A stretch of 44,662 nt of DNA, taken from assembly GCA_009780115.1 (NCBI GenBank), contig WRAQ01000027.1, positions 1-44,662 of the forward strand, read 5' to 3'. The DNA comes from Lachnospiraceae bacterium (lineage in GTDB: Bacteria > Bacillota > Clostridia > Lachnospirales > Lachnospiraceae). Under the pieces are notes generated by a model, which saw only the letters and a program-made list of their open reading frames with translations, did not search any database and had not been told where the DNA came from. Positions 19,501 through 25,145 of the stretch are shown here, one piece after another. Numbering within the stretch: the stretch's first letter is position 1; the number at the start of each line of letters is the position of its first letter. Both the position numbers and the translations under genes were made by a program.

Positions 19501-19633
19501 GGAAATCGCCGGAGAACCGGAGTTTGCCGAAGCAACATATCCGCTAAAAGAGCGTATTTATGGCAATCAGACAATATCATTAGTATTTTTGCCGGGTTGT
19601 AATATTGATTTGGAGTGGATTTGGTTTGGGTGA
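16502..19633 (+). CDS. Glycoside hydrolase family 2 protein, beta-galactosidase-like, cytosolic
   Basis: N-terminal jelly-roll sugar-binding domain (EIPHDWLIYDTNNLYKNGIG, NFDGVYMDTKVYVN, NSRWYSGAGIYRDV), an Ig-like domain that appears shortened, then the GH2 TIM barrel: GVCMHHDLGALG, GVNAIRTSHNPPA, the acid/base Glu in MWSVGNEIYD (near residue 345) and the nucleophile Glu in YGGETAS (near 423). After the barrel come a DUF4982-like segment (EPMIYLYPYWDFSPGQ, AELFLNGRSLG) and further beta domains to residue 1043. No signal peptide is present, so it acts on imported oligosaccharides. GH2 enzymes of this layout cleave beta-galactosides or related links; the substrate is not readable from sequence. 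It is transcribed from its own promoter with no transporter next to it. Confidence 0.88.
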   Translation: MDNNTKILNDNWEFALDNYDFSPVEIPHDWLIYDTNNLYKNGIGRYRRKLEIGDLKAGQRMFINFDGVYMDTKVYVNNALVGEWKYGYTAFEFDITDYLNCDADNILLVEINHQFPNSRWYSGAGIYRDVTLKIKNACHFVTDGIYITTFKNNGLWDYKVTAEVETQGKAYEVRHVILEEDKEFKTWDIEHPNLYNLRSELIVDGTVTDVTNTRFGFREIAYDTDKGFFLNGRYVKLYGVCMHHDLGALGSAVHREAIRRQLLLLREMGVNAIRTSHNPPAKIFMELADEMGILIQSEVLDMWEKPKTEFDYARFFTDWVERDVAAWVRRDRNCPSLIMWSVGNEIYDTHASAERGGEILRYLMDLVKKHDPDCHAPATLCSNYMPWENTQKCADIVKLIGYNYAEELYGPHHAAYPDWFIYGGETASHVQSRGVYRFPLQQSILSDDDMQCSSLGNSTTSWGGLSPEWVALTDLGTPFSLGQFIWTGQDYIGEPTPYHTKSSYFGQIDTAGFTKDSFYVYKAAWNKEPMIYLYPYWDFSPGQTIDVRAATNAYRAELFLNGRSLGSVTLKDRLIADWSVKYEAGELRAVAYDKDNNIIAETARHSFGDAVGLKLETEVFGELHYVAISAVDNEGREVCNANNRVRITVTGGALLGMDNGDSTDFDQYKTDNRRLFNGKLSAIVRAEGEVCIKAVIDEKDVPIRKIELNVDGFNVTAQVYPGNATYNDLIWRLTDAAGIDSPLAELDLSADGRNALIRPKGDGELWIRCSTTNGGEHISLISQLSLPITGFGKPFIDPYNFVAGGLAALSNVKLGNGNERGIVSGRDGESHIGFANLDFGSFGSDEVTIPLFPLGSAPFEFEIWEGMPGEAEAEHLTTAYYDLGSVWNTYQDITCKLPRFIRGVKTFCLVFREKVHVKGFKFTHYNKAFSRLNAADNDGISGDTFTISGKAVTGIGNNVSIIFKDMDFGETGAGSITLSTRSPLTSNSIQILVDGRREMLEIAGEPEFAEATYPLKERIYGNQTISLVFLPGCNIDLEWIWFG

Positions 19634-19682
19634 GAGGAAAACAAAAATTCGCTATTATTTCTGAAAATTAATAAAAAATTTG

Positions 19683-19711
19683 TTGCTTTTTGATGAAAAT
19701 CTTGTTAAAAT
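19683..19711 (+). promoter_or_regulatory. Predicted sigma-A promoter of the 19762 gene pair
   Basis: TTGCTT (19683-19688), a 17-base spacer and TAAAAT (19706-19711), followed by AAGGAGG at 19749-19755 and the TTG start at 19762. Confidence 0.5.
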
Positions 19712-19761
19712 GACTTAGGAAGAGTGGAACAGCAACAGGGGAAAGATTAAGGAGGTTAATT

Positions 19762-20349
19762 TTGACTAGTTTTAATAGTAACATAAAAATCGGGAATAAT
19801 TTTATTCGTTTTCATAACAAATCGCTTAAGCTTTCAAATATTTCAAGGACATGGATATTTAGGTTTGATAATATAGAGAAAAAGAAGTTTATTAAAGCAA
19901 AAGAAGAGTATGAAAAGTCCAGAGATGAAAAAATAAAACGGCTTTATGCTGCTACAATCTTTTTGATTTTTGTAGCGATTATGCTATTTTATAACATGGG
20001 ATTTCCAGGTATAGTGCCATTAGCAGCGGCCGGAATATGCGGTTATATGGTATATCGTATAAAGAATAATGACATTACATATTCTCCATCAGCTTTTCCT
20101 GATAAGTTTGGGTTAGGAATAGAAATGAACTCAGGTTATACAGAAATATTTACAGCTATTGGAAAAGATGGTGAAATAGCCTTGCAGGAATTACAAAAAG
20201 ATATAGATGAGGCAGATAAACGGCAGGATATAGTTGTTTTTAATATGAATGATAACAGTATAACTGTAGAAAACAATGATGGAATTATTAGCACCGGTGA
20301 TTATGCTGATAATATTTTCGAAGGAAGAAATTCTAAACAATATGAGTAA
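19762..20349 (+). CDS. DUF6232-like membrane protein with C-terminal GIIS-x-GD motif
   Basis: 195 residues from a TTG start with an ideal AAGGAGG site seven bases upstream. The N-terminus (IKIGNNFIRFHNKSLKLSNIS) looks like a small beta domain, then a charged linker, two hydrophobic helices (LYAATIFLIFVAIMLFYNMG and VPLAAAGICGYMVY, about 64-103), then a second beta/helix segment (LGIEMNSGYTEIFTAIGKDGEIALQELQKDI). This matches my memory of DUF6232 proteins, whose function is unknown. The tail reads NNDGIISTGDYADNIF, a motif repeated near the start of the next protein. The next gene starts inside this one, so they are cotranslated. The family call is from memory and moderate. Confidence 0.6.
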   Translation: MTSFNSNIKIGNNFIRFHNKSLKLSNISRTWIFRFDNIEKKKFIKAKEEYEKSRDEKIKRLYAATIFLIFVAIMLFYNMGFPGIVPLAAAGICGYMVYRIKNNDITYSPSAFPDKFGLGIEMNSGYTEIFTAIGKDGEIALQELQKDIDEADKRQDIVVFNMNDNSITVENNDGIISTGDYADNIFEGRNSKQYE

Positions 20350-20689
20350 TAAACTGAATATAAAAGAAAATAGTGGCATTATCAGTTTAGGTGACAGTGC
20401 TATTAATATGGTTATAAATAATAGTTCAAAAGAAGCAACAGATATCTTTTTCACACAAGTGATTGAAGCGATTAATCGCATCAATAGCATTAATGAACTT
20501 ACGCAGGAGCAAAAAGATTACCTTGTCTCTATTGTGAATGAAGCAAAAACTGTCGAAGGCGAGAATGAAAAAATTTCATGTAAAAATTCTTTTGAGTCTT
20601 TTATGAAAGGTTTAGGAAAAACTTCTGAAAAGGTATTATCTGTTTTAGCGGATTTATTTGCAGTAGCCAATTTTTTTGGTATCGGTTAG
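20342..20689 (+). CDS. Small protein (115 aa) with N-terminal GIIS-x-GD motif
   Basis: ATG 20342 overlaps the end of the preceding gene by 8 bases; an upstream in-frame ATG at 20276 lies deep inside that gene and is less likely. Residues about 9-22 read NSGIISLGDSAINM, close to the tail of the preceding protein. The middle is a charged helix (FFTQVIEAINRINSINELTQEQKDYLVSIVNEAK) and the C-terminus is hydrophobic (SVLADLFAVANFFGIG). I do not recognise a named family. The shared motif and tight coupling suggest that the two products interact. The layout of short motif plus helical bundle resembles adaptor or effector-associated small proteins, but this is a guess. Confidence 0.6.
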   Translation: MSNKLNIKENSGIISLGDSAINMVINNSSKEATDIFFTQVIEAINRINSINELTQEQKDYLVSIVNEAKTVEGENEKISCKNSFESFMKGLGKTSEKVLSVLADLFAVANFFGIG

Positions 20690-20737
20690 CTATAAGTCAA
20701 AAAGGCATAAGTTAAAAAAATATTCAAGAAAAACAGA

Positions 20738-20766
20738 TTGACAAATCTTTATTAAAATGTTAATAT
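20738..20766 (+). promoter_or_regulatory. Sigma-A promoter of metK
   Basis: Perfect TTGACA (20738-20743), a 17-base spacer, and TAATAT (20761-20766). It lies 31 bases before the SAM-I riboswitch and is the best promoter in the window. Confidence 0.8.
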
Positions 20767-20797
20767 ATTTTCGTAACCGGAAATCCAAATTAATAAT

Positions 20798-20910
20798 CTC
20801 TTATTCAGAGTGGTGGAGGTACATAGGACCGATGAGACCACGGCAACCCCGATTATGGAAGGTGCCTGCCTGAGCGAGTTAGCCCGAAAGGGCATTTCGA
20901 GCAATAAGAG
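20798..20910 (+). promoter_or_regulatory. SAM-I riboswitch (S-box) upstream of metK
   Basis: The closing helix P1 is perfect: CTCTTATT (20798-20805) with AATAAGAG (20903-20910). Inside are the conserved S-box segments AGTGGTGGAGG, ACCGATGAGACC, CGGCAACC and GGTGCC, in order, then a GCCCGAAAGGGC stem-loop. The 3' P1 strand (CAATAAGAGG, 20902-20911) can also pair with the 5' arm of the downstream terminator (CCACTTATTC, 20931-20940) with 8 of 10 matches, which is a plausible antiterminator. SAM binding would favour P1, hence the terminator, and shut off metK. Confidence 0.95.
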
Positions 20911-20926
20911 GATTTGATATACTTTC

Positions 20927-20954
20927 AAGTCCACTTATTCAGTGGATTTTCTTT
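20927..20954 (+). terminator. Riboswitch-controlled intrinsic terminator
   Basis: TCCACT (20930-20935) pairs with AGTGGA (20941-20946), extendable to nine pairs with one G-T wobble, followed by TTTTCTTTT. It is placed right after the S-box, as expected for transcriptional control. Confidence 0.88.
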
Positions 20955-20962
20955 TATGTGCA

Positions 20963-21036
20963 GAATCGTGTAAGGAAATTTTTGCATGTGTGTTTACGGG
21001 AGTGAATCCCGCAAACACACATGCAAAACACGATTC
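20963..21036 (+). repeat. Long imperfect hairpin in the metK leader
   Basis: Outer arms GAATCGTGT (20963-20971) and ACACGATTC (21028-21036) match exactly. Inner 21-base arms (20980-21000 and 21008-21028) match at 20 of 21 positions around a 7-base loop (AGTGAAT). There is a bulge of about 8 bases on the left side only. No T tract follows, so it is not a simple terminator. It lies downstream of the riboswitch terminator, and its function is not clear; it may be a dispersed palindromic element. Confidence 0.75.
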
Positions 21037-21106
21037 GCACGGCGAGTAAAACTAGCGTTTTATTCGATTTTGCACGGCGAGTAAGATTAGTATCTTATTC
21101 GATTTA
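21037..21106 (+). repeat. Two tandem 35-base hairpin repeats with compensatory stem changes
   Basis: Two direct copies start with GCACGGCGAGTAA and end with TTATTCGATTT. Each folds: 21043-21066 has CGAGTAAAAC, loop TAGC, GTTTTATTCG; 21078-21101 has CGAGTAAGAT, loop TAGT, ATCTTATTCG. The stem bases that differ between copies change in pairs on both arms, so pairing is preserved. They end about 20 bases before the metK ribosome site. Confidence 0.8.
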
Positions 21107-21139
21107 GGAACAATCAATCCCACTAAAGGAGGAAATGAA

Positions 21140-22324
21140 ATGGACAAATATTTATTTACGTCAGAATCAGTAACTGAAGGGCATCCCGACAAAATGTGCG
21201 ATGCCATATCCGATGCAATTCTTGATGCATTGATGGACAAAGACCCGATGAGCCGGGTTGCTTGTGAAACAGCGGCTTGCACCGGATTTGTTATTGTGAT
21301 GGGTGAAGTCACAACAAACGCTTATGTAGATATCCCTAAAATCGTCCGCGATACGGTCATTGATATCGGTTATGACAAATCGGAATACGGTTTTGACGGC
21401 AATACCTGTGCGGTATTGGTTGCAATTGATGAACAAAGTACCGATATCGCGATGGGTGTTAATAAAGCCCTTGAAGCAAAGCAAGAAAATGCCGATGCTG
21501 CAATCGAAGCTATCGGTGCCGGTGATCAAGGTATGATGTTTGGTTATGCAACAAACGAAACCGAAGAATATATGCCGTATGCGATAGCATTAGCGCACAA
21601 ATTAGCCCTTAAGCTGACTGAAGTCCGGAAAAACGGGACCCTTAAATATCTCCGCCCCGACGGAAAGAGCCAAGTCAGTGTTGAATATGATGAAAATGGC
21701 AACCCCCTGCGCCTTGAAGCAGTGGTATTGTCAACCCAGCATGACCCTGATGTTACTCAAGAACAAATTCACTCTGATATCAAAAAGTATGTCTTTGACC
21801 CGGTTTTACCGGCGAATCTTGTTGATGAGGCTACTAAAATTTTTATCAATCCGACCGGCCGTTTTGTAATTGGCGGGCCGCATGGTGACTCCGGTTTAAC
21901 CGGACGTAAAATCATCGTTGACACTTATGGCGGGTATGCCCGTCATGGCGGCGGGGCCTTCTCCGGCAAAGACTGTACAAAAGTTGACCGTTCGGCTGCT
22001 TATGCCGCCCGTTATGTAGCGAAAAATATTGTTGCCGCCGGTTTGGCAGACAAATGCGAAATTCAGCTTTCCTATGCCATTGGGGTGGCTCATCCGACTT
22101 CGATTATGGTGGATACATCAGGAACCGGAAAAGTATCTGATGAAAAGCTGGTTGAAATTATCCGCACCAATTTTGACCTCCGTCCCGCCGGGATTATCAG
22201 TATGCTGAACTTGCGCCGCCCGATTTATAAGCAAACTTCTGCTTATGGCCACTTCGGACGGAATGACCTTGACCTTCCTTGGGAAAAATTGGATAAAGTT
22301 GAGGTATTACAGAAATATCTATAA
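21140..22324 (+). CDS. metK: S-adenosylmethionine synthetase
   Basis: Makes SAM from methionine and ATP in the cytoplasm. Signature motifs are present: [22 protein letters not shown] at the N-terminus, [21 protein letters not shown] near 120, [21 protein letters not shown] near 247, and [19 protein letters not shown]. Length 394 is normal. AAAGGAGG precedes ATG 21140. Expression is governed by a SAM-I riboswitch with an overlapping terminator, so it is switched on when SAM is low. It lies directly upstream of a cluster with seven SAM-consuming radical enzymes and one SAM methyltransferase, but a terminator and a separate promoter divide the two units. Confidence 0.97.
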   Translation: MDKYLFTSESVTEGHPDKMCDAISDAILDALMDKDPMSRVACETAACTGFVIVMGEVTTNAYVDIPKIVRDTVIDIGYDKSEYGFDGNTCAVLVAIDEQSTDIAMGVNKALEAKQENADAAIEAIGAGDQGMMFGYATNETEEYMPYAIALAHKLALKLTEVRKNGTLKYLRPDGKSQVSVEYDENGNPLRLEAVVLSTQHDPDVTQEQIHSDIKKYVFDPVLPANLVDEATKIFINPTGRFVIGGPHGDSGLTGRKIIVDTYGGYARHGGGAFSGKDCTKVDRSAAYAARYVAKNIVAAGLADKCEIQLSYAIGVAHPTSIMVDTSGTGKVSDEKLVEIIRTNFDLRPAGIISMLNLRRPIYKQTSAYGHFGRNDLDLPWEKLDKVEVLQKYL

Positions 22325-22377
22325 ATCTAAATATTAGATAATGCTTACCTAACCTAATTATAGCAAAGAGAAATAAA

Positions 22378-22410
22378 ATGGATATTGGAGATTCTAATAT
22401 CCATTTTTAT
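22378..22410 (+). terminator. metK intrinsic terminator, probably usable in both directions
   Basis: ATGGATATT (22378-22386) pairs perfectly with AATATCCAT (22396-22404). An A-rich run precedes it and a T-rich run follows, so it can end transcription on either strand. Confidence 0.85.
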
Positions 22411-22480
22411 TTGCTTTCTGTCATTAAAAATTATTTTTATTGATAAATATCACAAAAACCTACCGATTATCACATGCATA

Positions 22481-22527
22481 TTGTTAGCGATTATTTTGTC
22501 TGATATTATCTAATCATGGATAATATC
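22481..22527 (+). promoter_or_regulatory. Cluster promoter with an overlapping 9+9 dyad operator candidate
   Basis: TTGTTA (22481-22486), a 17-base spacer and TATTAT (22504-22509) form a good promoter. The -10 box lies inside the left arm of a perfect inverted repeat, GATATTATC (22502-22510) and GATAATATC (22519-22527), separated by 8 bases. A dyad over the -10 box is a typical repressor site for MarR- or TetR-type proteins. No intact regulator gene is visible in the window. Confidence 0.6.
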
Positions 22528-22739
22528 TTTAGTTTTTGCAGATGCACTAGGATTTCTGAAAGATATTATAAGCACTCTCTTACGCTTTATAAAGCAGAGC
22601 TTAATGAAGAAATTTAGAGAGGATAATAAAATTTTATAGGTAGCTTTCGTGATTTTTGAAAAGAGCCCGAAAGTGAAAGGGGGAAGGTATGCCCTATATC
22701 AGACTGAGAAACGAGTAGCGATATTGCGAGGGTGATGTA
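22528..22739 (+). other. Leader region of the radical SAM cluster
   Basis: This 5' region holds only short reading frames. A 33-codon frame (22516-22617, begins MDNIFSFCRC) starts inside the dyad without a ribosome site. A 28-codon frame with a GTG start (22649-22735, ends EKRVAILRG) and a 9-codon frame (22689-22718) with a strong purine-rich site overlap each other. The last 90 bases are much richer in G and C than the cluster itself. GAGGGTGA just before 22740 is the ribosome site of the first cluster gene. I see no known riboswitch. Confidence 0.45.
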
Positions 22740-23642
22740 ATGATAATAAGTAAAGCACTGAAGGTGATACCGGAAATATTATCTGTTGAATTAACCACAA
22801 AGTGCAATTTAGATTGTTCATACTGTAATAGAAAAAGCGAAATGACTGATATATCTTCAAAATTAGTTGATAAAATAATTGAACAAGCCTCTTCTTTTAA
22901 AAAGCTGGTTATATGTGGTGTTGGCGAAAGTTTTTTATATCCTTATATTTATGATTTCGTGTCGAAATTTTTATATCAAAAAATTTGTATTGTGACAAAC
23001 GGTACTATTATAATTGATTTTGATAAATTGAATAAGTTAAATAATATTGAAAGACTTGTCTTTTCTTTAGATGCTGTAAATGGTGATAAAATCAAAAAAA
23101 TATGCAGCAATTATAATTTTGATAATTTATTAATAAATTTAGCATCTTATAAAAGATACGAAACAAGTTCAAATAAAAAAATAGCATTGGTTTTAAATTG
23201 CACATTAAGTGAATATAATTTGTCAGAATTAGTAAAGTTAGTAGATTTCGCTGTCAAATTTGAATTTGGTGCAATTCATTTTTCATTACCAAGAGGAAAT
23301 GAAAAATTTATAGAAGAAAATCAAATCGAAATAGTAAATGAATTGGCAAATGCTAAAAAAAGAGCTATCGCTAATAATATTCATTTTGTAAATCCATTTG
23401 AACCATGTTGTGTATATTTAAAATGGATTACACCATATCTTTCAATTGACGGTTATGTTTATGCGTGTAGTGAAACATTATACAAAAATAATATACTATG
23501 CGATCTTAATGTTGCTTCATTTGGCGAGATATGGAAGATGCAGAAATATGAAGAATTTTCTACCGGATTATTATGTAAAGATTGCCGGTTTTTATTAAAT
23601 AGCCAAATGGACTTCAATTCCTTTGAACAGGAGTGTAAATGA
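22740..23642 (+). CDS. Radical SAM protein with partial SPASM tail, subfamily A copy 1
   Basis: CNLDCSYC (C22, C26, C29) is the radical SAM 4Fe-4S motif, followed by the glycine-rich SAM site ICGVGES and IVTNGT. The C-terminus has a SPASM/twitch-like set of Cys (CC at about 226-227, DGYVYACSE, then CKDC), which may hold one extra cluster. It shares block after block with the products of 26132 and 32065: ICGxGE(S/P), PIDFxxLNK, FSxDxA, YNF(N/D), F(S/G)LPxG. It overlaps the next gene by 4 bases (ATGA). As the first cluster gene it likely acts on the precursor encoded at 24771. Chemistry (epimerisation, C-C or thioether bond, or other) cannot be told from sequence. Confidence 0.9.
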   Translation: MIISKALKVIPEILSVELTTKCNLDCSYCNRKSEMTDISSKLVDKIIEQASSFKKLVICGVGESFLYPYIYDFVSKFLYQKICIVTNGTIIIDFDKLNKLNNIERLVFSLDAVNGDKIKKICSNYNFDNLLINLASYKRYETSSNKKIALVLNCTLSEYNLSELVKLVDFAVKFEFGAIHFSLPRGNEKFIEENQIEIVNELANAKKRAIANNIHFVNPFEPCCVYLKWITPYLSIDGYVYACSETLYKNNILCDLNVASFGEIWKMQKYEEFSTGLLCKDCRFLLNSQMDFNSFEQECK

Positions 23643-24730
23643 TAATTACATATGAAAATGCGATTAATTACTTACAATCATTTTTAATTAACAGTAATGT
23701 TGATTTAATTAATCAAACAATCCGCGGCTCTTCCTATTTTGTAAATCCGATACCACAATATAATGCAATGCTTAACTATTGTAATCAATTGGATTTAAAT
23801 GAGAAAACAATCGTTGAGTTTTTCTTGCTTGGTAGAAAAGTTAAAAAAGAAGCTATTGATAAACTTGATAATAATCTTTTAGCAGCACTTGAAATTCTGG
23901 AGATAATAAAATCTAAAGATGATTTCGTTCAACTGGATGAACTTATTCTGATTACATATATGGCATGTTTTTTCTTTACAAGTACACCTTGTGCATTTCC
24001 GCAAAATACAAGTGGTAATATGAATGTATATATTGGCATAGATACATATCAATTACTAAATAATCAATTAAATCACAAATGCAATAGTATCCTTGATATA
24101 TGTACAGGAAATGGAATTCAATTAATAATGGCTTGCAAAAGAACATCTGCCAAAAAGGGTCTTGGAATAGATATTTCAGATAAATCTGTTGAGATTGCAA
24201 AATTAAATTGTTCTATTAACGATATGGATGATGTAATAACTATTATTAAAGGTGATATTTATAGTCCGATTAATAATGATAAATTTGATTTGATTTATTC
24301 AAATCCGCCATATATTGCTGTTCCGATTGATATAAACTATCCTGTTTATGGCAATGGAGGCTCAACGGGATTAGAAATCATCTCCCGAATTTTATCCGAA
24401 TTATCTGACTATTTAAGCGAAAAAGGACAAGCGGTTATTTATGGTGAAACATTAGGAAGTGACAACAGATGGTTCATTTCAGATTATATTGATGAATATT
24501 TATATAATGATTTTTCAACCAATCTTATTATTATCAATCATGCTGATGTTGCAACACACGCTAAACGGATTAGCAAGATAGCATCAAATTACAATAAATT
24601 GCATTCAACTAGCTTAAAGCAATGGACTGATCAATATGAATCTATAAAGGCAACAAATCATGGTTGCTTTATTTTAAAAATAGTAAAAGATAATAGTAAT
24701 ATATTTTCACATAAGGTAACAACTTTATAA
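23639..24730 (+). CDS. PrmC/HemK-like class I SAM methyltransferase
   Basis: A Rossmann methyltransferase with motif I LDICTGNGIQL (near residue 150), GLGIDISDKSVEIAKLN, and the NPPY motif NPPYIAVP (221-228), typical of enzymes that methylate an amide or amine N, as PrmC does on glutamine. A separate helical N-terminal domain of about 135 residues precedes it, ending VYIGIDTYQLL. At 363 residues it is longer than housekeeping PrmC and is not beside prfA, so it is probably a pathway enzyme. Possible targets are Asn/Gln side chains of the precursor or a small molecule. It overlaps the preceding gene by 4 bases and is 40 bases from the precursor gene. Confidence 0.85.
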   Translation: MIITYENAINYLQSFLINSNVDLINQTIRGSSYFVNPIPQYNAMLNYCNQLDLNEKTIVEFFLLGRKVKKEAIDKLDNNLLAALEILEIIKSKDDFVQLDELILITYMACFFFTSTPCAFPQNTSGNMNVYIGIDTYQLLNNQLNHKCNSILDICTGNGIQLIMACKRTSAKKGLGIDISDKSVEIAKLNCSINDMDDVITIIKGDIYSPINNDKFDLIYSNPPYIAVPIDINYPVYGNGGSTGLEIISRILSELSDYLSEKGQAVIYGETLGSDNRWFISDYIDEYLYNDFSTNLIIINHADVATHAKRISKIASNYNKLHSTSLKQWTDQYESIKATNHGCFILKIVKDNSNIFSHKVTTL

Positions 24731-24770
24731 AAAAGAATAACTACATACAAAATCAAAAGGAGAAAAAATC

Positions 24771-25100
24771 ATGAATGATGAAAATCAAATGGATTGTCAA
24801 ATGAATGAAGAGGATAAGTCTGGTATTAAATTGGTTATTATCAGAATACTGTCAGATCAGGATTTCAAAGAAGAGTTAATTCAAGACATGGATAAAGCGC
24901 TTGAAGGTTACGAATTGACGGAGGTTCAAAAAATATTATTTAAATCATTAAGTCCTGAAGACATTGAAAATTTATCACCGGATAATATCGAAGAATATTT
25001 TTCAGCAGATACAGCAGTATATACACCTGATGAAGAGGCTGATTTAGATGAATATGAAACGTTTGATGATTATGATAGTGAGGATATATTTAATGGATAA
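24771..25100 (+). CDS. Probable RiPP precursor: leader plus acidic, aromatic-patterned tail
   Basis: 109 residues with a strong AAAAGGAG site. Residues 22-60 form a helical leader (VIIRILSDQDFKEELIQDMD, then KALEGYELTEVQKILFKSL) whose pattern, with L-x-D-x-x-F, then D-x-x-x-A-L-x-x-Y-x-L-T, resembles leaders of the Franean1_4349 RiPP family as I remember it. Residues 61-109 are strongly acidic. At the end, DLDEYETFDDYDSEDIFNG, aromatic residues occupy every third position (Y95, F98, Y101, F107; E at 104), each followed by two other residues. Such aromatic-x-x units are substrates of cyclophane-forming radical SAM enzymes. There is no protease gene or Cys in the tail (the only Cys is C9). It could instead be a carrier or scaffold. 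Confidence 0.7.
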   Translation: MNDENQMDCQMNEEDKSGIKLVIIRILSDQDFKEELIQDMDKALEGYELTEVQKILFKSLSPEDIENLSPDNIEEYFSADTAVYTPDEEADLDEYETFDDYDSEDIFNG

Positions 25101-25145
25101 TCAGGCGTAAATATATTTCGTCTATTAGATGAAAAGGAGAATAAA

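Noticed and set aside
22689-22718. Nine-codon frame as a leader peptide
   Set aside because: It has a good ribosome site but no attenuator structure or codon run that would indicate control; noted only as part of the leader.
23639-24730. Housekeeping PrmC
   Set aside because: NPPY fits, but the protein is long, lies in the cluster, and is not next to prfA; a pathway methyltransferase is more likely.
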